From contig NZ_CP162414.1 of assembly GCF_040932005.1 (NCBI RefSeq), positions 337,501-401,500 on the forward strand: a DNA stretch of 64,000 nt, given 5' to 3'. The first letter of the stretch is position 1; every line of letters starts with the position of its first letter. Shown piece by piece: positions 1 to 10,825 of the stretch. The position numbers were made by a program, and so were the translations under genes. Under the pieces are notes generated by a model. That model was not told the origin of the DNA and searched no databases. It saw nothing but the letters and a program-made list of their open reading frames with translations. The stretch comes from Aestuariibius sp. HNIBRBA575 (lineage in GTDB: Bacteria > Pseudomonadota > Alphaproteobacteria > Rhodobacterales > Rhodobacteraceae).

Positions 1-1677
<1,677 letters not shown>

Positions 1678-1750
1678 ATCCAGTAATAGCAAGGCATTAC
1701 TCGGACAAAAGCATACACAAACAATGTACGAAACTTGGAACTGATGTTAA

Positions 1751-1770
1751 GGGCGACCAAAAAGTCGCCC
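1751..1770 (+). other. 23S-5S spacer stem-loop
   Basis: A perfect 7-bp inverted repeat (gggcgac / gtcgccc) with a 6-nt loop lies between 23S and 5S. The position fits an RNase processing hairpin in the rRNA precursor. It is not followed by a T-run, so it is unlikely to be a terminator. Confidence 0.6.
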
Positions 1771-1783
1771 GTGTTCTTTCCTT

Positions 1784-1901
1784 GGTTTGGTGGTCATAGC
1801 ACGAGTGAAACACCCGGCTCCATTCCGAACCCGGCCGTTAAGCACCGTTGCGCTGATGGTACTGCATCTTAAGGTGTGGGAGAGTAAGTCACCGCCAAAC
1901 C
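1784..1901 (+). rRNA. rrf: 5S ribosomal RNA
   Basis: About 118 nt. The terminal helix pairs ggtttgg (1784-1790) with ccaaacc (1895-1901), and the internal block 'ccattccgaacccggccgtt' is the 5S signature. It sits about 107 bp after the 23S end and before tRNA-fMet, the usual order of an alphaproteobacterial rrn operon. Confidence 0.95.
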
Positions 1902-1972
1902 TAGAAAAGAACAAATTCTCTCTAAACGATATCAAAATCCCCAATCAAACACCCTGGGGAATACATCCTTGG

Positions 1973-2049
<77 letters not shown>

Positions 2050-2060
2050 ATGAATAATCT

Positions 2061-2100
2061 TATTACATTCAACACCTTATTATTACATTCAACACCTTAA
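2061..2100 (+). repeat. 20-bp tandem duplication downstream of tRNA-fMet
   Basis: The 20-mer 'tattacattcaacaccttat' at 2061-2080 is repeated at 2081-2100 with a single mismatch at the last base. It begins 11 bp after the tRNA. It could be a simple duplication or a trace of recombination at the tRNA end. Confidence 0.8.
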
Positions 2101-2342
2101 ACGCCCCTTAGGGCGGCATTCGCGTTTGTACCCTAAATCACAGTGCTACAACAGTGCTACGGAAAAGGTGCAGAAAGAAGGGTAAGCTGCGAAACAAGAC
2201 ATGCGCGGTGAACCTCACCAACAGCGGCTATGTGCAACTGGTACCCTTTGCAAAGTCACGCGAACGGCCCAATTCGGACCTTGGCCGGTGATCTGGAACG
2301 CTGCGGCACAACCGCGATTGTATCTTCTGTTCTGGTCATGGT
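2101..2342. other. Intergenic region after the rRNA operon
   Basis: No credible gene. A small stem cgccc-ctta-gggcg at 2102-2115 could contribute to ending the rRNA transcript, but it is short and lacks a T-run. A second short direct repeat, 'cagtgctac' twice, lies near 2141-2160. Confidence 0.4.
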
Positions 2343-3027
2343 TTAGGCTGCCTTTGCTTTTGTGTATTCGAATAGATCACCAGCCAGTTGGCCAACTTGA
2401 CCACGGACGGTTTCAACTGCAAACTCAGGTGCGGTTTCAGGGCCGCCCGAATTGAAGGGGGGCGCAGGGCGGTATTCCAACAAAAGTTGCATGGTATGTG
2501 CCACAGGTTCCCCGATCACTTGGGCAACGATGGTCAAGGCAAAATCAAGACCGGCCGTCATGCCACCGCCCGTAATGCGATTGCCCGAAATGCAAATACG
2601 TTCGTCCACTTGTTCAGCATTGGGGAAGTTGGCCATCACTTCGGTAAATGCCCAATGCGTTGCTGCTTTGTGACCGTCCAGCAAACCAGTTTCGGCCAAT
2701 ATCAACGAACCCGTGCAAACTGATGTGACATAATCCGCGTTTTCACCTGCTTTGCGCAAAAAATTGATGACGTCTTGGTCTTGAATTTGAGCCAGCACAT
2801 TGCCGCCGCCAGCAACAACCAGCACGTCAATATCGGGGCAATCATCAAAACCATATTGCGGCGTTAGATAAACACTCGAGTAACAAAGCAAGGGTTCAGA
2901 GGTTTTTTGCGAAAGTGAACACCTCAATTCCCGGTGTCATGGCGAAGAATTGCAGCGGCGCATAGCCATCGATCATTGTCATATTCTCGAATATGTAGAT
3001 TCCAACTTTCTTAGGGGCATCTGACAT
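2343..3027 (-). pseudogene. DJ-1/PfpI family protein, frameshifted
   Basis: Read from the ATG at 3027, the protein starts MSDAPKKVGIYIFENMTMID and runs about 42 residues, then hits a stop because of an A6 run (T6 on the plus strand near 2899-2904). Removing one base joins it to an open frame of about 185 residues to the stop at 2343, giving about 227 residues, a normal DJ-1/PfpI length. The nucleophile-elbow motif is SVCTGS, with a Cys in the usual place. Members act as glyoxalases, hydratases or sensors in the cytosol. The adjacent gene downstream on the plus-strand map is a GlxA-type regulator with the same fold, so the two may once have formed a sensor/effector pair. A sequencing indel is as likely as true inactivation. 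Confidence 0.75.
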
Positions 3028-3044
3028 CAGTTTTTCCTTTGGTT

Positions 3045-4056
3045 TCAGTTTTGAATGCGAAAGCGTTCGCGGTATTCCTGAGGGTTGACGTTGAGGGTAC
3101 GGTTGAAACTGCGGCGCATCCGATCTGCGTTTTGAAAGCCCGTCGCAGAGGCGATCAGATCGATCGGCATATCCGTTGTTTCAAGATAGGATTTGGCGGC
3201 GCGTACACGCATTTTTTCAATGTATTTGGAAGGTGTATCACCAACCTTTTCGACAAACCGACGTGCAAAATTCCGAGGGCTCATTGCGCTCCGATCTGCC
3301 AATGCTTCGACGTTCAGATCTTTGTCCAGATGATTATGAGCCCAGATAAGGGTTTTGCCGATTGCATCGGTTGCAGCCTCGCTGGGCGGCAAGAAAGAGC
3401 TAAACTGAGACTGCCCACCGGGACGTTTAAGAAACATCACCCACATCTGGGCAACCGAAAGTGCTATCTCGGCCCCAAAGTCCCGTTCTATAAAAGCCAA
3501 AGCAAGATCTATGCCCGCCGTTATTCCCGCGGAGGAAAAAACATTCCCGTCTTGCACAAAGATCTTATCCGCATCGAGCTGAATATCAGGAAAATCGCGC
3601 GCGAGTTTTTCAGACCAGTACCAATGGGTTGTGGCTTTGCGGTTTTTTTAACAGACCTGCGGAGGCAAGTATGAACGCTCCGGTGCAAATGCTCGCCACA
3701 CAATTGGCGCGCTGAGACAACATTCGAACGGCACTGCACATTTCGGGGGTTTGATAAATTTCAACGGCACTTTCCCCTCCTGAAATCATCAGAATATCGA
3801 TGGGACCATTGTTCAAATCTCCAAGAGCCAATGTGTCGATTTTCAATTGTGCCGGGCTTGTAGACACCAGTCCGCCGCCCAGTGAAAACATCTCAACCTG
3901 GTACACCGGATCCGGTGCTTGAAGAGCCATTTTTGCGCCAGCGAGCACATCCACCGGCCCAATTGTGTCCAGCGAGCTGGCACCGTCAAAAGTCAACATC
4001 ACAACCCGTTTGGGCTGGTTAGGAGTACGGGTGCTGGTTTTATCAACGAATTGCAT
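3045..4056 (-). pseudogene. GlxA-type AraC family transcriptional regulator, frameshifted
   Basis: N-terminal half (from ATG 4056, MQFVDKTSTRTPNQ) is a DJ-1/PfpI-like sensor domain with the motif SICTGAF. The C-terminal half carries two AraC helix-turn-helix units (around 'VEALADRSAMSPRNFARRF' and 'IDLIASATGFQNADRMRRSF'). The halves are in different frames, and the break coincides with an A7 run (T7 at 3643-3649). Dropping one A gives a continuous protein of about 336 residues, the usual GlxA-family length. A TTG 45 nt upstream (4101) is an alternative start. The gene ends 17 bp before the start of the DJ-1 gene on the same strand, consistent with an operon. Either an assembly indel or a real lesion. 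Confidence 0.8.
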
Positions 4057-4397
4057 TGCGAAAGTATCGCTACAGTTTGTCTTGGCTGCAATGACGCGCA
4101 ACCGTCATTTTCCGCCAAGATGAAACACGAGATCAACAGGGAACAACGTGAATTTAGGTTAAACTGGTTTTTATACTGAAAACGTCATCGCCACGTTCCC
4201 AGCGATGTTAAGATTTGACCATCAGCTGATGATTAGTTGTTTCTCACTCAGACCGATGCAGACATTGGCTGCAATACAAAAATTCGGCTGTTAGGGCTCA
4301 AACCGGGCATTCGCTGCTTTTGCAGATCTTGTGATATAAAGCGCTGTCAACGTCTGGTTGTCGCTATGGGAGGGAATGGTGGATCGGAGAATCTACC
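4057..4397. other. Intergenic region, no gene seen
   Basis: About 340 bp between the GlxA-type gene and the recombinase. Short frames exist on both strands but none has a convincing start or family resemblance. The promoter of the minus-strand pair probably lies here. Confidence 0.4.
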
Positions 4398-5030
4398 ATG
4401 CAAACACCGAATTTACCGGCCATTCGCGCACTTCGTCCAGCTTGGAACAAGGGTCTCATCGTCGGCCAAAAGCTCCCGCTGCAGCCCAAACATGTCTGGG
4501 CCATCCGCGTTCGGCTCGAATTGGCCGAGAACCATCGCGATCTGGCTTTGTTCAACATGGCAATCGACAGCAAGTTGCGTGGCTGCGACCTCGTCCGGAT
4601 TAAAGTCGTTGATGTCATGGCGTCTGGGCAGATCAAAGCCCGCGCATCCGTTCTGCAAAGCAAAACCCAAAAACCGGTTCGGTTTGAAATCTCGGAGGGC
4701 ACACGGGCATCGGTCGCGACGTGGATGAAAGATCCGCTGATGGTCGGGTCCGAATTTCTCTGGCCGGGACGCTTCCACGAGCGCCTTCATATTTCAACGC
4801 GCCAGTACGCCCGTATCGTGCGGGACTGGGTGTCGTCGATTGGGCTGGAGGTAACTGCTTACGGCACCCATTCAATGCGACGCACAAAGGTCACCCAGAT
4901 CTATAAGAAGACGGGCAACCTGCGTGCCGTTCAGCTTCTGCTGGGTCACACCAAAATGGACAGTAACGTGCGATATCTTGGCGTCGAACTTGAAGACGCC
5001 ATGGCAATCGCGGAAGCTATTGAAATATAA
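4398..5030 (+). CDS. Minimal tyrosine recombinase/integrase
   Basis: 210 residues carrying the catalytic set of the phage-integrase family: Arg61 (SKLRGCDL), His158-x-x-Arg161 (THSMRR), His184 (LLGHTK) and Tyr193 (VRYLG). The length covers the catalytic domain and only a short N-terminal segment; the SAM-like core-binding domain of full integrases is absent. Enzymes of this class cut and rejoin DNA through a covalent Tyr link. No attachment repeats were recognised next to it, so it may be a stand-alone or stranded integrase. Confidence 0.85.
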   Translation: MQTPNLPAIRALRPAWNKGLIVGQKLPLQPKHVWAIRVRLELAENHRDLALFNMAIDSKLRGCDLVRIKVVDVMASGQIKARASVLQSKTQKPVRFEISEGTRASVATWMKDPLMVGSEFLWPGRFHERLHISTRQYARIVRDWVSSIGLEVTAYGTHSMRRTKVTQIYKKTGNLRAVQLLLGHTKMDSNVRYLGVELEDAMAIAEAIEI

Positions 5031-5217
5031 GCGTTTGGGCCGTTCGATATGGACGGCCCTTTCCGGACATTCATCGCGTCAATACACGCCACAGCGCAGC
5101 CTCACCGAACCGATCAATCGCCGCGAGCGCGAAAACAATACCTAGGCCGAGGTCAGGAACGCGGACGAAGTTGCAGTTGATCATATTCGTCTGAATGTCT
5201 GCTTTGGCTTAAGAGGT

Positions 5218-6141
5218 TCAGTTGCTGCGCGGGCGAAACGGTTCCAAGACTTCAACGTCGACTGTCTTGATGCGTGCAAAGCGTTCAGTCGGATCGTTTT
5301 CAACGGTCCAGCTATGACGGGTCTTGGCAACCAGTTCGGACCCATCCGGCACGATGCCCGCCCAGTCAAAATCAACAGTCACCGCATAGGTGTGGGCTGC
5401 TGTTTCTGTAGCGGTAAAATTACTTATGACATGTGTACTAGCAACGACCTGAGAACCTGGTCCTGCAAGCCATTCCTTGAACCCATCAAAGTCGGTGATC
5501 GCACCACTTGAGAAGTTTAGAGAAAATTCGTCAGCAAGAATTTCACGCACGGGTTCGGGGTTTCTGGACGGGTCCTCAATCAGAGCCAACCAGTAATGGA
5601 CAAGACTAAGCATCCGGTTTTCGGCATAGGCGTCTTTAAACGTCTCACCTGTGGATTCACTATTCTGCTCGATCAGCACGTTTGACAGAAGCGGCAGCAC
5701 AGTTGCGCCTTGGACCAATTCGACTGTGTAGCTCAGTTCAGCTTGTCGCACCGCCTCATCGGGTAGCATCCCTTGGTTTTGGTACACGATTTGCGCAGTC
5801 AGCGTCATCGCACCATTTTCGCCATGCGCAATCTCGGTCGATTGGACATGATGGGCGTTTTGCCAAGTATCGGGTAGCTGAGTCACGCGCGCTGCATAAT
5901 CATCATGCCCGTTAGCCGTGCCTAGCCCTGACGTCACCACGACGTCTTCGCTCAGAATATCAATCGCATTTGCAATGCCACCCTGTGGTCGCTCGTAGAA
6001 CTGATACCAACGATGATATTGTGCGAGTGCTGCGTGTTCCTGAAAGCCGTGGCGAATTTCGTCTTGTGTCATCTGTGCAAATCCTTGTGTGACAGAACCG
6101 ACAAAGAGAAATCCGGATAGAAGGACTGTTGACTTACGCAC
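5218..6141 (-). CDS. Exported NTF2/SnoaL-like protein, function unknown
   Basis: 307 residues from a GTG start. Residues 1-22 form a signal peptide (MRKSTVLLSGFLFVGSVTQG, cleavage after FA-Q). The mature protein appears to hold two alpha+beta halves (about 35-155 and 165-300) with patterns reminiscent of NTF2/SnoaL folds (HxWYQFYE..., ...TVDFDWAG). It probably acts in the periplasm. No catalytic motif allows a specific reaction to be named. It is 47 bp from a TetR gene on the same strand, which may control it. Confidence 0.6.
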   Translation of the reverse strand: MRKSTVLLSGFLFVGSVTQGFAQMTQDEIRHGFQEHAALAQYHRWYQFYERPQGGIANAIDILSEDVVVTSGLGTANGHDDYAARVTQLPDTWQNAHHVQSTEIAHGENGAMTLTAQIVYQNQGMLPDEAVRQAELSYTVELVQGATVLPLLSNVLIEQNSESTGETFKDAYAENRMLSLVHYWLALIEDPSRNPEPVREILADEFSLNFSSGAITDFDGFKEWLAGPGSQVVASTHVISNFTATETAAHTYAVTVDFDWAGIVPDGSELVAKTRHSWTVENDPTERFARIKTVDVEVLEPFRPRSN

Positions 6142-6188
6142 GGTGTATCCCTGACTTATCTAAAATGAACCATTGCTCATTTTATAGA

Positions 6189-6764
6189 TCAAGCTTCGAT
6201 GGCCCGCCAGCACAAAGAGAAAATCTCAGCGGAGCGGGCAGGATCTGGCGCTTCTCCGCTAAGTGCAGTGGCCCTACCAAGCTGCATTACTGGCGCAGAC
6301 AAAACTGTCATAATCGAATCTAATGTTATGTCACGTATCACCCCATCGCTGATGGCTGTTTCAATGACGGTGCGAATGTCATGCGCCATTTGCGCAATCT
6401 TCTCACGATCTTCCAAGGTTAAGATCGTATCGTTTACAATCAGTTCCGCGAACAGGAACGACTTTGGCTCCTTGTGCGCAAAATGCAGGTTGGCGAACCA
6501 CATCGACTGAACTTTCGCTTTCGAGTCCGTCACATTATCCGCCGCGTCAATCATGGACTGGTGAATTTCACCTTTGATCGCCATATAGGTCGCTCGCAAA
6601 AGCTGATCTTTGCTGTCATAATATCTGTATATTGTTCCCACAGCGAGACCAGCGCGTTTTGCGATAGCGTTCACAGACGCCGCAGATGAGCCAGAGACAA
6701 CGACCTCAGCAATGGTTGCAGCACGGATATCGCCTAACTTGTCTCCGGTTTTCCGTTTAGCCAT
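6189..6764 (-). CDS. TetR family transcriptional regulator
   Basis: About 191 residues from ATG 6764. The N-terminal DNA-binding domain is clear (residues about 10-55, with ASVNAIAKRAGLAVGTIYRYYDSKDQLL, the TetR helix-turn-helix with the typical GTIYRYY). The C-terminal part is an all-helical ligand domain (including FAELIVNDTI). It likely represses itself and the secreted protein gene downstream. Upstream in-frame starts exist, but they add unconserved sequence before MAKRKTGD. Confidence 0.85.
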   Translation of the reverse strand: MAKRKTGDKLGDIRAATIAEVVVSGSSAASVNAIAKRAGLAVGTIYRYYDSKDQLLRATYMAIKGEIHQSMIDAADNVTDSKAKVQSMWFANLHFAHKEPKSFLFAELIVNDTILTLEDREKIAQMAHDIRTVIETAISDGVIRDITLDSIMTVLSAPVMQLGRATALSGEAPDPARSAEIFSLCWRAIEA

Positions 6765-7175
6765 AGGTCCAGTCGCTAGCGTCATGGTGAGGGGCTTCAC
6801 ATTAGGACTGATGCTGGCATAAGGCCAGAACAGGTTAGAAGGTCTTTGGAGCTTTTGCATCAAGCAACTACACTGTCTCGTTCTGCTGCGGTGCGCGCTT
6901 TCTAAATCACATATCAATTGTGCCTGACCGATTCAGCCGTCGATTACATCGGGGATTTCAGCGTGGCCTCAAAACTATTGTCGACTCCCAATTGGTCATG
7001 CGGGCTGAAAATGTGACCGACACGCTGGACTTAGCGTTGAAGGCATCTAGTCCCGCAATGCAGGCATCGGCGCTGTGTATCCAAGGTTTGGTCTAAACCA
7101 AAATGCCCGGTCGCTGCGCCTTGATCCGGTTTGGACAGGCGCAGCGCTGGGAATTGAGTGTCCTACAATCGCAGT
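6765..7175. other. Gap with IS debris
   Basis: No gene. Apart from the IS3-type scrap at 6997-7052, nothing coding is recognisable. The TetR promoter should lie in the first 150 bp. Confidence 0.4.
6997..7052 (+). mobile_element. 56-bp remnant of an IS3-type transposase
   Basis: The stretch from 'catgcgggctgaaaatgtga' to 'gttgaaggcatct' matches, with a single mismatch, the reverse complement of the integrase-core gene at about 62355-62410 of this window (coding TMRAEDVTDTLDLALKAS). It is a small leftover of the same element, read here on the plus strand. Similarity upstream of 6997 is too weak to claim. Confidence 0.75.
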
Positions 7176-8546
7176 TTAATAGCTGTAATCGCCGTAAATG
7201 CGGCTCAGGTCGCCGTTCCAGTCCCCGTTGTAGCGGTCCATCAATTCGTCCGCTGGGGTTTTGCCTGAATCCAGACTTTCCTTTAATGCGTTCAGGAAAT
7301 GGGTTTCATCCGGGATCAAGCCACCCGCGCCGGGGCGGGCACGGGATTTTAACCCAGCTTCAGAAATGGCGACCACTTCGCGGGCCAAATCGTGCATTTT
7401 GATTTTGCCAACCTCGGCCTGCAACGCATCGACAGACGCGGCCACGCGCAGGGCTTCGCGGGTTTCTGCATCCCAACCTTTGACCAAATCCCAGGCCGCA
7501 TCTAGCGACGATTGATCATAGGTCAGGCCAACCCAGAACGCAGGCAGCGCACAAAGACGACGCCATGGGCCACCATCTGCGCCACGCATTTCCATATATT
7601 TCTTGATCCGCGCCTCAGGAAAGGCGGTCGTCAGATGATCGGCCCAATCCGACAAGGTGGGCGTTTCACCGGGCAATGCGGGCAGTTTGCCCTGCAAAAA
7701 GTCACGGAAACTTTGACCCAACGCATTGATATATTTGCCATCGCGATAGACAAAATACATCGGCACATCGAGCGCATATTGAACGTACCGCTCAAATCCA
7801 AAGCCTTCTTCGAAAACAAAGGGCAACATGCCGGTGCGGGCATCATCCAGATCCCGCCAGATGCGGGACCGCCATGATTTATGACCGTTTGGTTTGCCCT
7901 CAAAGAATGGCGAATTGGCAAACAGGGCCGTGGCAACAGGTTGCAGCGCCAAGGCGACGCGCAGTTTTTGCACCATGTCTGCCTCGGATCCGAAATCGAT
8001 GTTGACCTGAACGGTACAGGTGCGGCGCATCATGGACCGGCCCATCGTGCCAACTTTGCCCATGTAATCGTTCATCAGGGTGTAGCGGCCCTTGGGCATC
8101 AATGGCATCTGATCATGGGTCCAGATCGGAGCCGCGCCCAGCCCGATGAAACCAACGCCAATTTCATCAGCGATATCTTTGACTTCGCGCAGATGCACGT
8201 TCACTTCATCACAGGTTTCGTGGATCGTTTCCAACGGAGCACCCGACAATTCCAACGCGCCGCCCGGTTCCAGACTGACATTTGCGCCGTCCTTTTCCAG
8301 ACCGATCAATTTGTCGGCTTCCAGCACGGGCGACCAGCCGTGGCGATCCCGCAACCCTTCTAGAACGGCCTGAATGGACCGCGCGCCTTCGTAAGGCAGA
8401 GGTTTCAGCGTGTCTTTGCAATAGCCAAATTTTTCGTGCTCGGTGCCAATGCGCCAGTCTTCTTTGGGTTTACATCCATCGGCCAGATATTCAGCCAATT
8501 GTTCGTGCCGCTCAATGGGGCCGCCACCGGATTGTGGAATGGACAT
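7176..8546 (-). CDS. gshA: Glutamate-cysteine ligase, alphaproteobacterial type
   Basis: 456 residues from ATG 8546, which follows a good Shine-Dalgarno (aaggaaacg). The enzyme makes gamma-glutamylcysteine from glutamate, cysteine and ATP, the first step of glutathione synthesis in the cytosol. The family blocks are RIGTEHEKFGY near residue 35, SLEPGGALELSGAPLETIHET near 90-110, and MRRTCTVQVNIDFGSE. Length and blocks match the plant/proteobacterial GCS2-like class rather than the enterobacterial one. A longer in-frame extension upstream is not supported by any ribosome site. Confidence 0.95.
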   Translation of the reverse strand: MSIPQSGGGPIERHEQLAEYLADGCKPKEDWRIGTEHEKFGYCKDTLKPLPYEGARSIQAVLEGLRDRHGWSPVLEADKLIGLEKDGANVSLEPGGALELSGAPLETIHETCDEVNVHLREVKDIADEIGVGFIGLGAAPIWTHDQMPLMPKGRYTLMNDYMGKVGTMGRSMMRRTCTVQVNIDFGSEADMVQKLRVALALQPVATALFANSPFFEGKPNGHKSWRSRIWRDLDDARTGMLPFVFEEGFGFERYVQYALDVPMYFVYRDGKYINALGQSFRDFLQGKLPALPGETPTLSDWADHLTTAFPEARIKKYMEMRGADGGPWRRLCALPAFWVGLTYDQSSLDAAWDLVKGWDAETREALRVAASVDALQAEVGKIKMHDLAREVVAISEAGLKSRARPGAGGLIPDETHFLNALKESLDSGKTPADELMDRYNGDWNGDLSRIYGDYSY

Positions 8547-8714
8547 GAGACGTTTCCTTTGATTTGCGACCCGACGGGTGCGCGCATTTGGGTTCCTAGA
8601 CGCCAACACGTGAAGCCAGAAAACGCCCATGTCAATGCGTGACGCTTTGCGAATATGGCCTCTGGTTGGTAGCGTTTTCGTGATTGAATTCCGTTATCGT
8701 TTGAAAACAGTGGA

Positions 8715-9242
8715 TTAGTGCAGCCGCCGGACGGTTTCGGATTGCCCGGACATCCAGATATTGACGGTTTGGTCTGGGTTTTCTTTTAACGCGGCCAGCA
8801 TCGGTTCTGTGCGGATATTGGGCAGTGCGACAAACAGGTCAAATAAGGCATCTGCGCCTTCTGCATCGACGGGAATCGACAGGATTTCACCGTTTTCGGC
8901 TGTTAAAACCCATTGCGCAGCAAGTTGGCCGCGCGGCATCAGGTCGAGCCGCGCCAATGTGTCCAAATCCTGCGCACCGCCAGAATGCGGCCCAAAATAG
9001 ACCAACCGTCGTTCATCAATTGTCACGACACCTGCACCTCCGCCACCTTGGCGGAACCGCAAACGTTGTATTCCCGCAAAACCCAATGCGCAGGCGATCA
9101 GCACCAAGAGCCAGCCAAGCCCCTGTAGGATCCCAAACGACCACAGCCCCCATCGCAGCCCCATCAGGCCAATCGCAACGGCGAGGATCACTTCGCGCCA
9201 ATTCCACAGGGTAGCGCGGGCTTCTGGGCGGATCAGGCTCAT
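8715..9242 (-). CDS. Conserved membrane protein, function unknown
   Basis: 175 residues. Two adjacent hydrophobic segments (about 16-36 and 38-58) precede a soluble C-terminal domain of about 110 residues with VTIDERRLVYFGPHSGG. The C-terminal domain would face the cytosol or periplasm. It overlaps the acetyltransferase gene by 4 bp (ATGA), so the two are translationally coupled. No family name can be given by eye. Confidence 0.75.
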   Translation of the reverse strand: MSLIRPEARATLWNWREVILAVAIGLMGLRWGLWSFGILQGLGWLLVLIACALGFAGIQRLRFRQGGGGAGVVTIDERRLVYFGPHSGGAQDLDTLARLDLMPRGQLAAQWVLTAENGEILSIPVDAEGADALFDLFVALPNIRTEPMLAALKENPDQTVNIWMSGQSETVRRLH

Positions 9243-10090
9243 GTCAGGACCTCTGGATTGGTGAACAATGTGATGCTGAAATGGCCGATATGTTTGAACC
9301 CGATGGATTCATACGCTTTTTCAGCTGCCGTGTTGGCGGCAAATAGCACGGAACGCGGCACGCCTTGGGCGGCGGCCTGTTGCAAATGCAGGGCAACTGC
9401 GCGGCGGGCATGACCCTGACTGCGTTGTTCGGGCGGGGTAAAGACGCCCCCGATTTGCACCAATTCAGGCAATTGCGCGTTAAATCCGGTCATCGCAACA
9501 CAGGCGCCGTTTTGGATCAACATCTGGTGGGACCCGGCGATGATATAGGCGTCGATTTCGTCCATTGCACGGGGATAGGCCTGATCTTGGGGGGTGCCTA
9601 ATGCCTCTGTCTGATAGGCGGCGCGCCATGGGACCGCAACGTCGCGCATGGTGATGTCCAGCGGGACGATATGACCGGGGTGGTCCGGCACAATCAGGTC
9701 ACACAAGTCCAGCGCATATAGCTTTTCGCGGCTAGCCAGGTTGGTCGGGGCGTGGGTTAAATGGGTTGCAGCCAACAAGGCCGCGCATTGGTCCGCCTGC
9801 CCGATCACCCCTTCGATATGCTGCCCGATCAGCAGGGATGCAACTGCCTGCCAATCCGTGGGACCGGGCAATTGCGGCATGATCATCCCGGTGGTGGAAA
9901 TCCCGAAACACCCGGTGATGTCCGCCCCGACCTCGCGGATGAAATACCGCATGGCGCGCGGATGGGTGCCGCCAAGCGGACCGTGATCACGCAAATTTAA
10001 CAGCAAAAACACCGACGTTTCGATATGGGCGACCAAAAACGCCTCTAGGGCGGGCTGATCGCTCAGACGCGCGGGCCTGAATTGGGTCAT
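9239..10090 (-). CDS. GNAT family N-acetyltransferase
   Basis: 283 residues. The C-terminal third holds the acetyl-CoA binding pattern of GNAT enzymes (IGGVFTPPEQRSQGHARRAVALHL, near 205-230, Q/R-x-x-G-x-A/G type, then AANTAAEKAYESIGFKHIG). The N-terminal two thirds resemble a second, degenerate GNAT fold. The start at 10090 overlaps the rsmE stop (ATGA), so it is coupled to rsmE. The acyl acceptor is unknown. Confidence 0.85.
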   Translation of the reverse strand: MTQFRPARLSDQPALEAFLVAHIETSVFLLLNLRDHGPLGGTHPRAMRYFIREVGADITGCFGISTTGMIMPQLPGPTDWQAVASLLIGQHIEGVIGQADQCAALLAATHLTHAPTNLASREKLYALDLCDLIVPDHPGHIVPLDITMRDVAVPWRAAYQTEALGTPQDQAYPRAMDEIDAYIIAGSHQMLIQNGACVAMTGFNAQLPELVQIGGVFTPPEQRSQGHARRAVALHLQQAAAQGVPRSVLFAANTAAEKAYESIGFKHIGHFSITLFTNPEVLT

Positions 10091-10815
10091 CCCCAATCCC
10101 CGAATTGCTGCTGCCAGAGGGTCATGGCCGCAACAGCCGCCGTATCTGCACGTAAAATGCGCGGTCCAAGGCTGATGCGATGCGCATAATCCTGAGTGCG
10201 CAGACGCACACGTTCAGCTTCGGAAAACCCGCCTTCGGGACCGATCAAAATGGCCCATGGCTGCGCGCGTAATCTTGCCGAGGGCGGCGTGCTGGCATGG
10301 CCGACCAACGCTTCGTCACAAAACATCAATTGCCGCTCGTCAGGCCATTTGTCCAAAACCTGTGACAGTTTCTGCAATGGCATGACTTCGGGCACATATG
10401 TGCCACCGCATTGTTCGGCGGCCTCAACCGCGTGGGCCTGCAGGCGATCCTGCCGGATACGATCGGAATTGGTAAAATCGGTCGAGATCGGACAAATCCG
10501 CGCCGCGCCCATTTCAGCGGCCTTTTCGACGATAAAATCCGTGCGTGCCTTTTTGATCGGTGCAAAAAACAGCCACAAATCAGGGGGGCGCTGCAAGGGG
10601 CGGGTTTGTTCCAGACAGGTCAGAACCCCGCCGCGTTTGCCTGCCTCGGTCACTGTGACGCGCCATTCCCCGTCAATGCCGTTAAACAGCAACAATTCTT
10701 CGCCACGGGCCATGCGCATCACCCCAAACAGGTAATGTGCCTGATCCCGATCCAAAGGAACGGTTTGCTCTTCCCCCAGCGGGTGATCTACAAAAAGTCG
10801 TACAACAGAAGCCAT
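10087..10815 (-). CDS. rsmE: 16S rRNA (uracil-1498-N3)-methyltransferase
   Basis: 242 residues from ATG 10815. SPOUT-class methyltransferase that methylates U1498 of 16S rRNA using S-adenosylmethionine. Family marks are the N-terminal PUA-like part (VRLFVDHPLGEE, DQAHYLFGVMRM) and the C-terminal knot with LIGPEGGFSEAE and LGPRILRADTAAVAAM, which form the SAM pocket. It diverges from ubiA with only 10 bp between start codons, so the promoters must overlap the coding ends. Confidence 0.95.
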   Translation of the reverse strand: MASVVRLFVDHPLGEEQTVPLDRDQAHYLFGVMRMARGEELLLFNGIDGEWRVTVTEAGKRGGVLTCLEQTRPLQRPPDLWLFFAPIKKARTDFIVEKAAEMGAARICPISTDFTNSDRIRQDRLQAHAVEAAEQCGGTYVPEVMPLQKLSQVLDKWPDERQLMFCDEALVGHASTPPSARLRAQPWAILIGPEGGFSEAERVRLRTQDYAHRISLGPRILRADTAAVAAMTLWQQQFGDWG

Positions 10816-10825
10816 AGGCGAACAT

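Noticed and set aside
2061..2100. Possible start of a CRISPR array
   Set aside because: Only two adjacent copies with no spacer, and no cas genes.
2201..2455. Plus-strand frame of 84 codons after the rRNA operon
   Set aside because: Overlaps the DJ-1 gene end on the other strand and lacks any recognisable motif or ribosome site.
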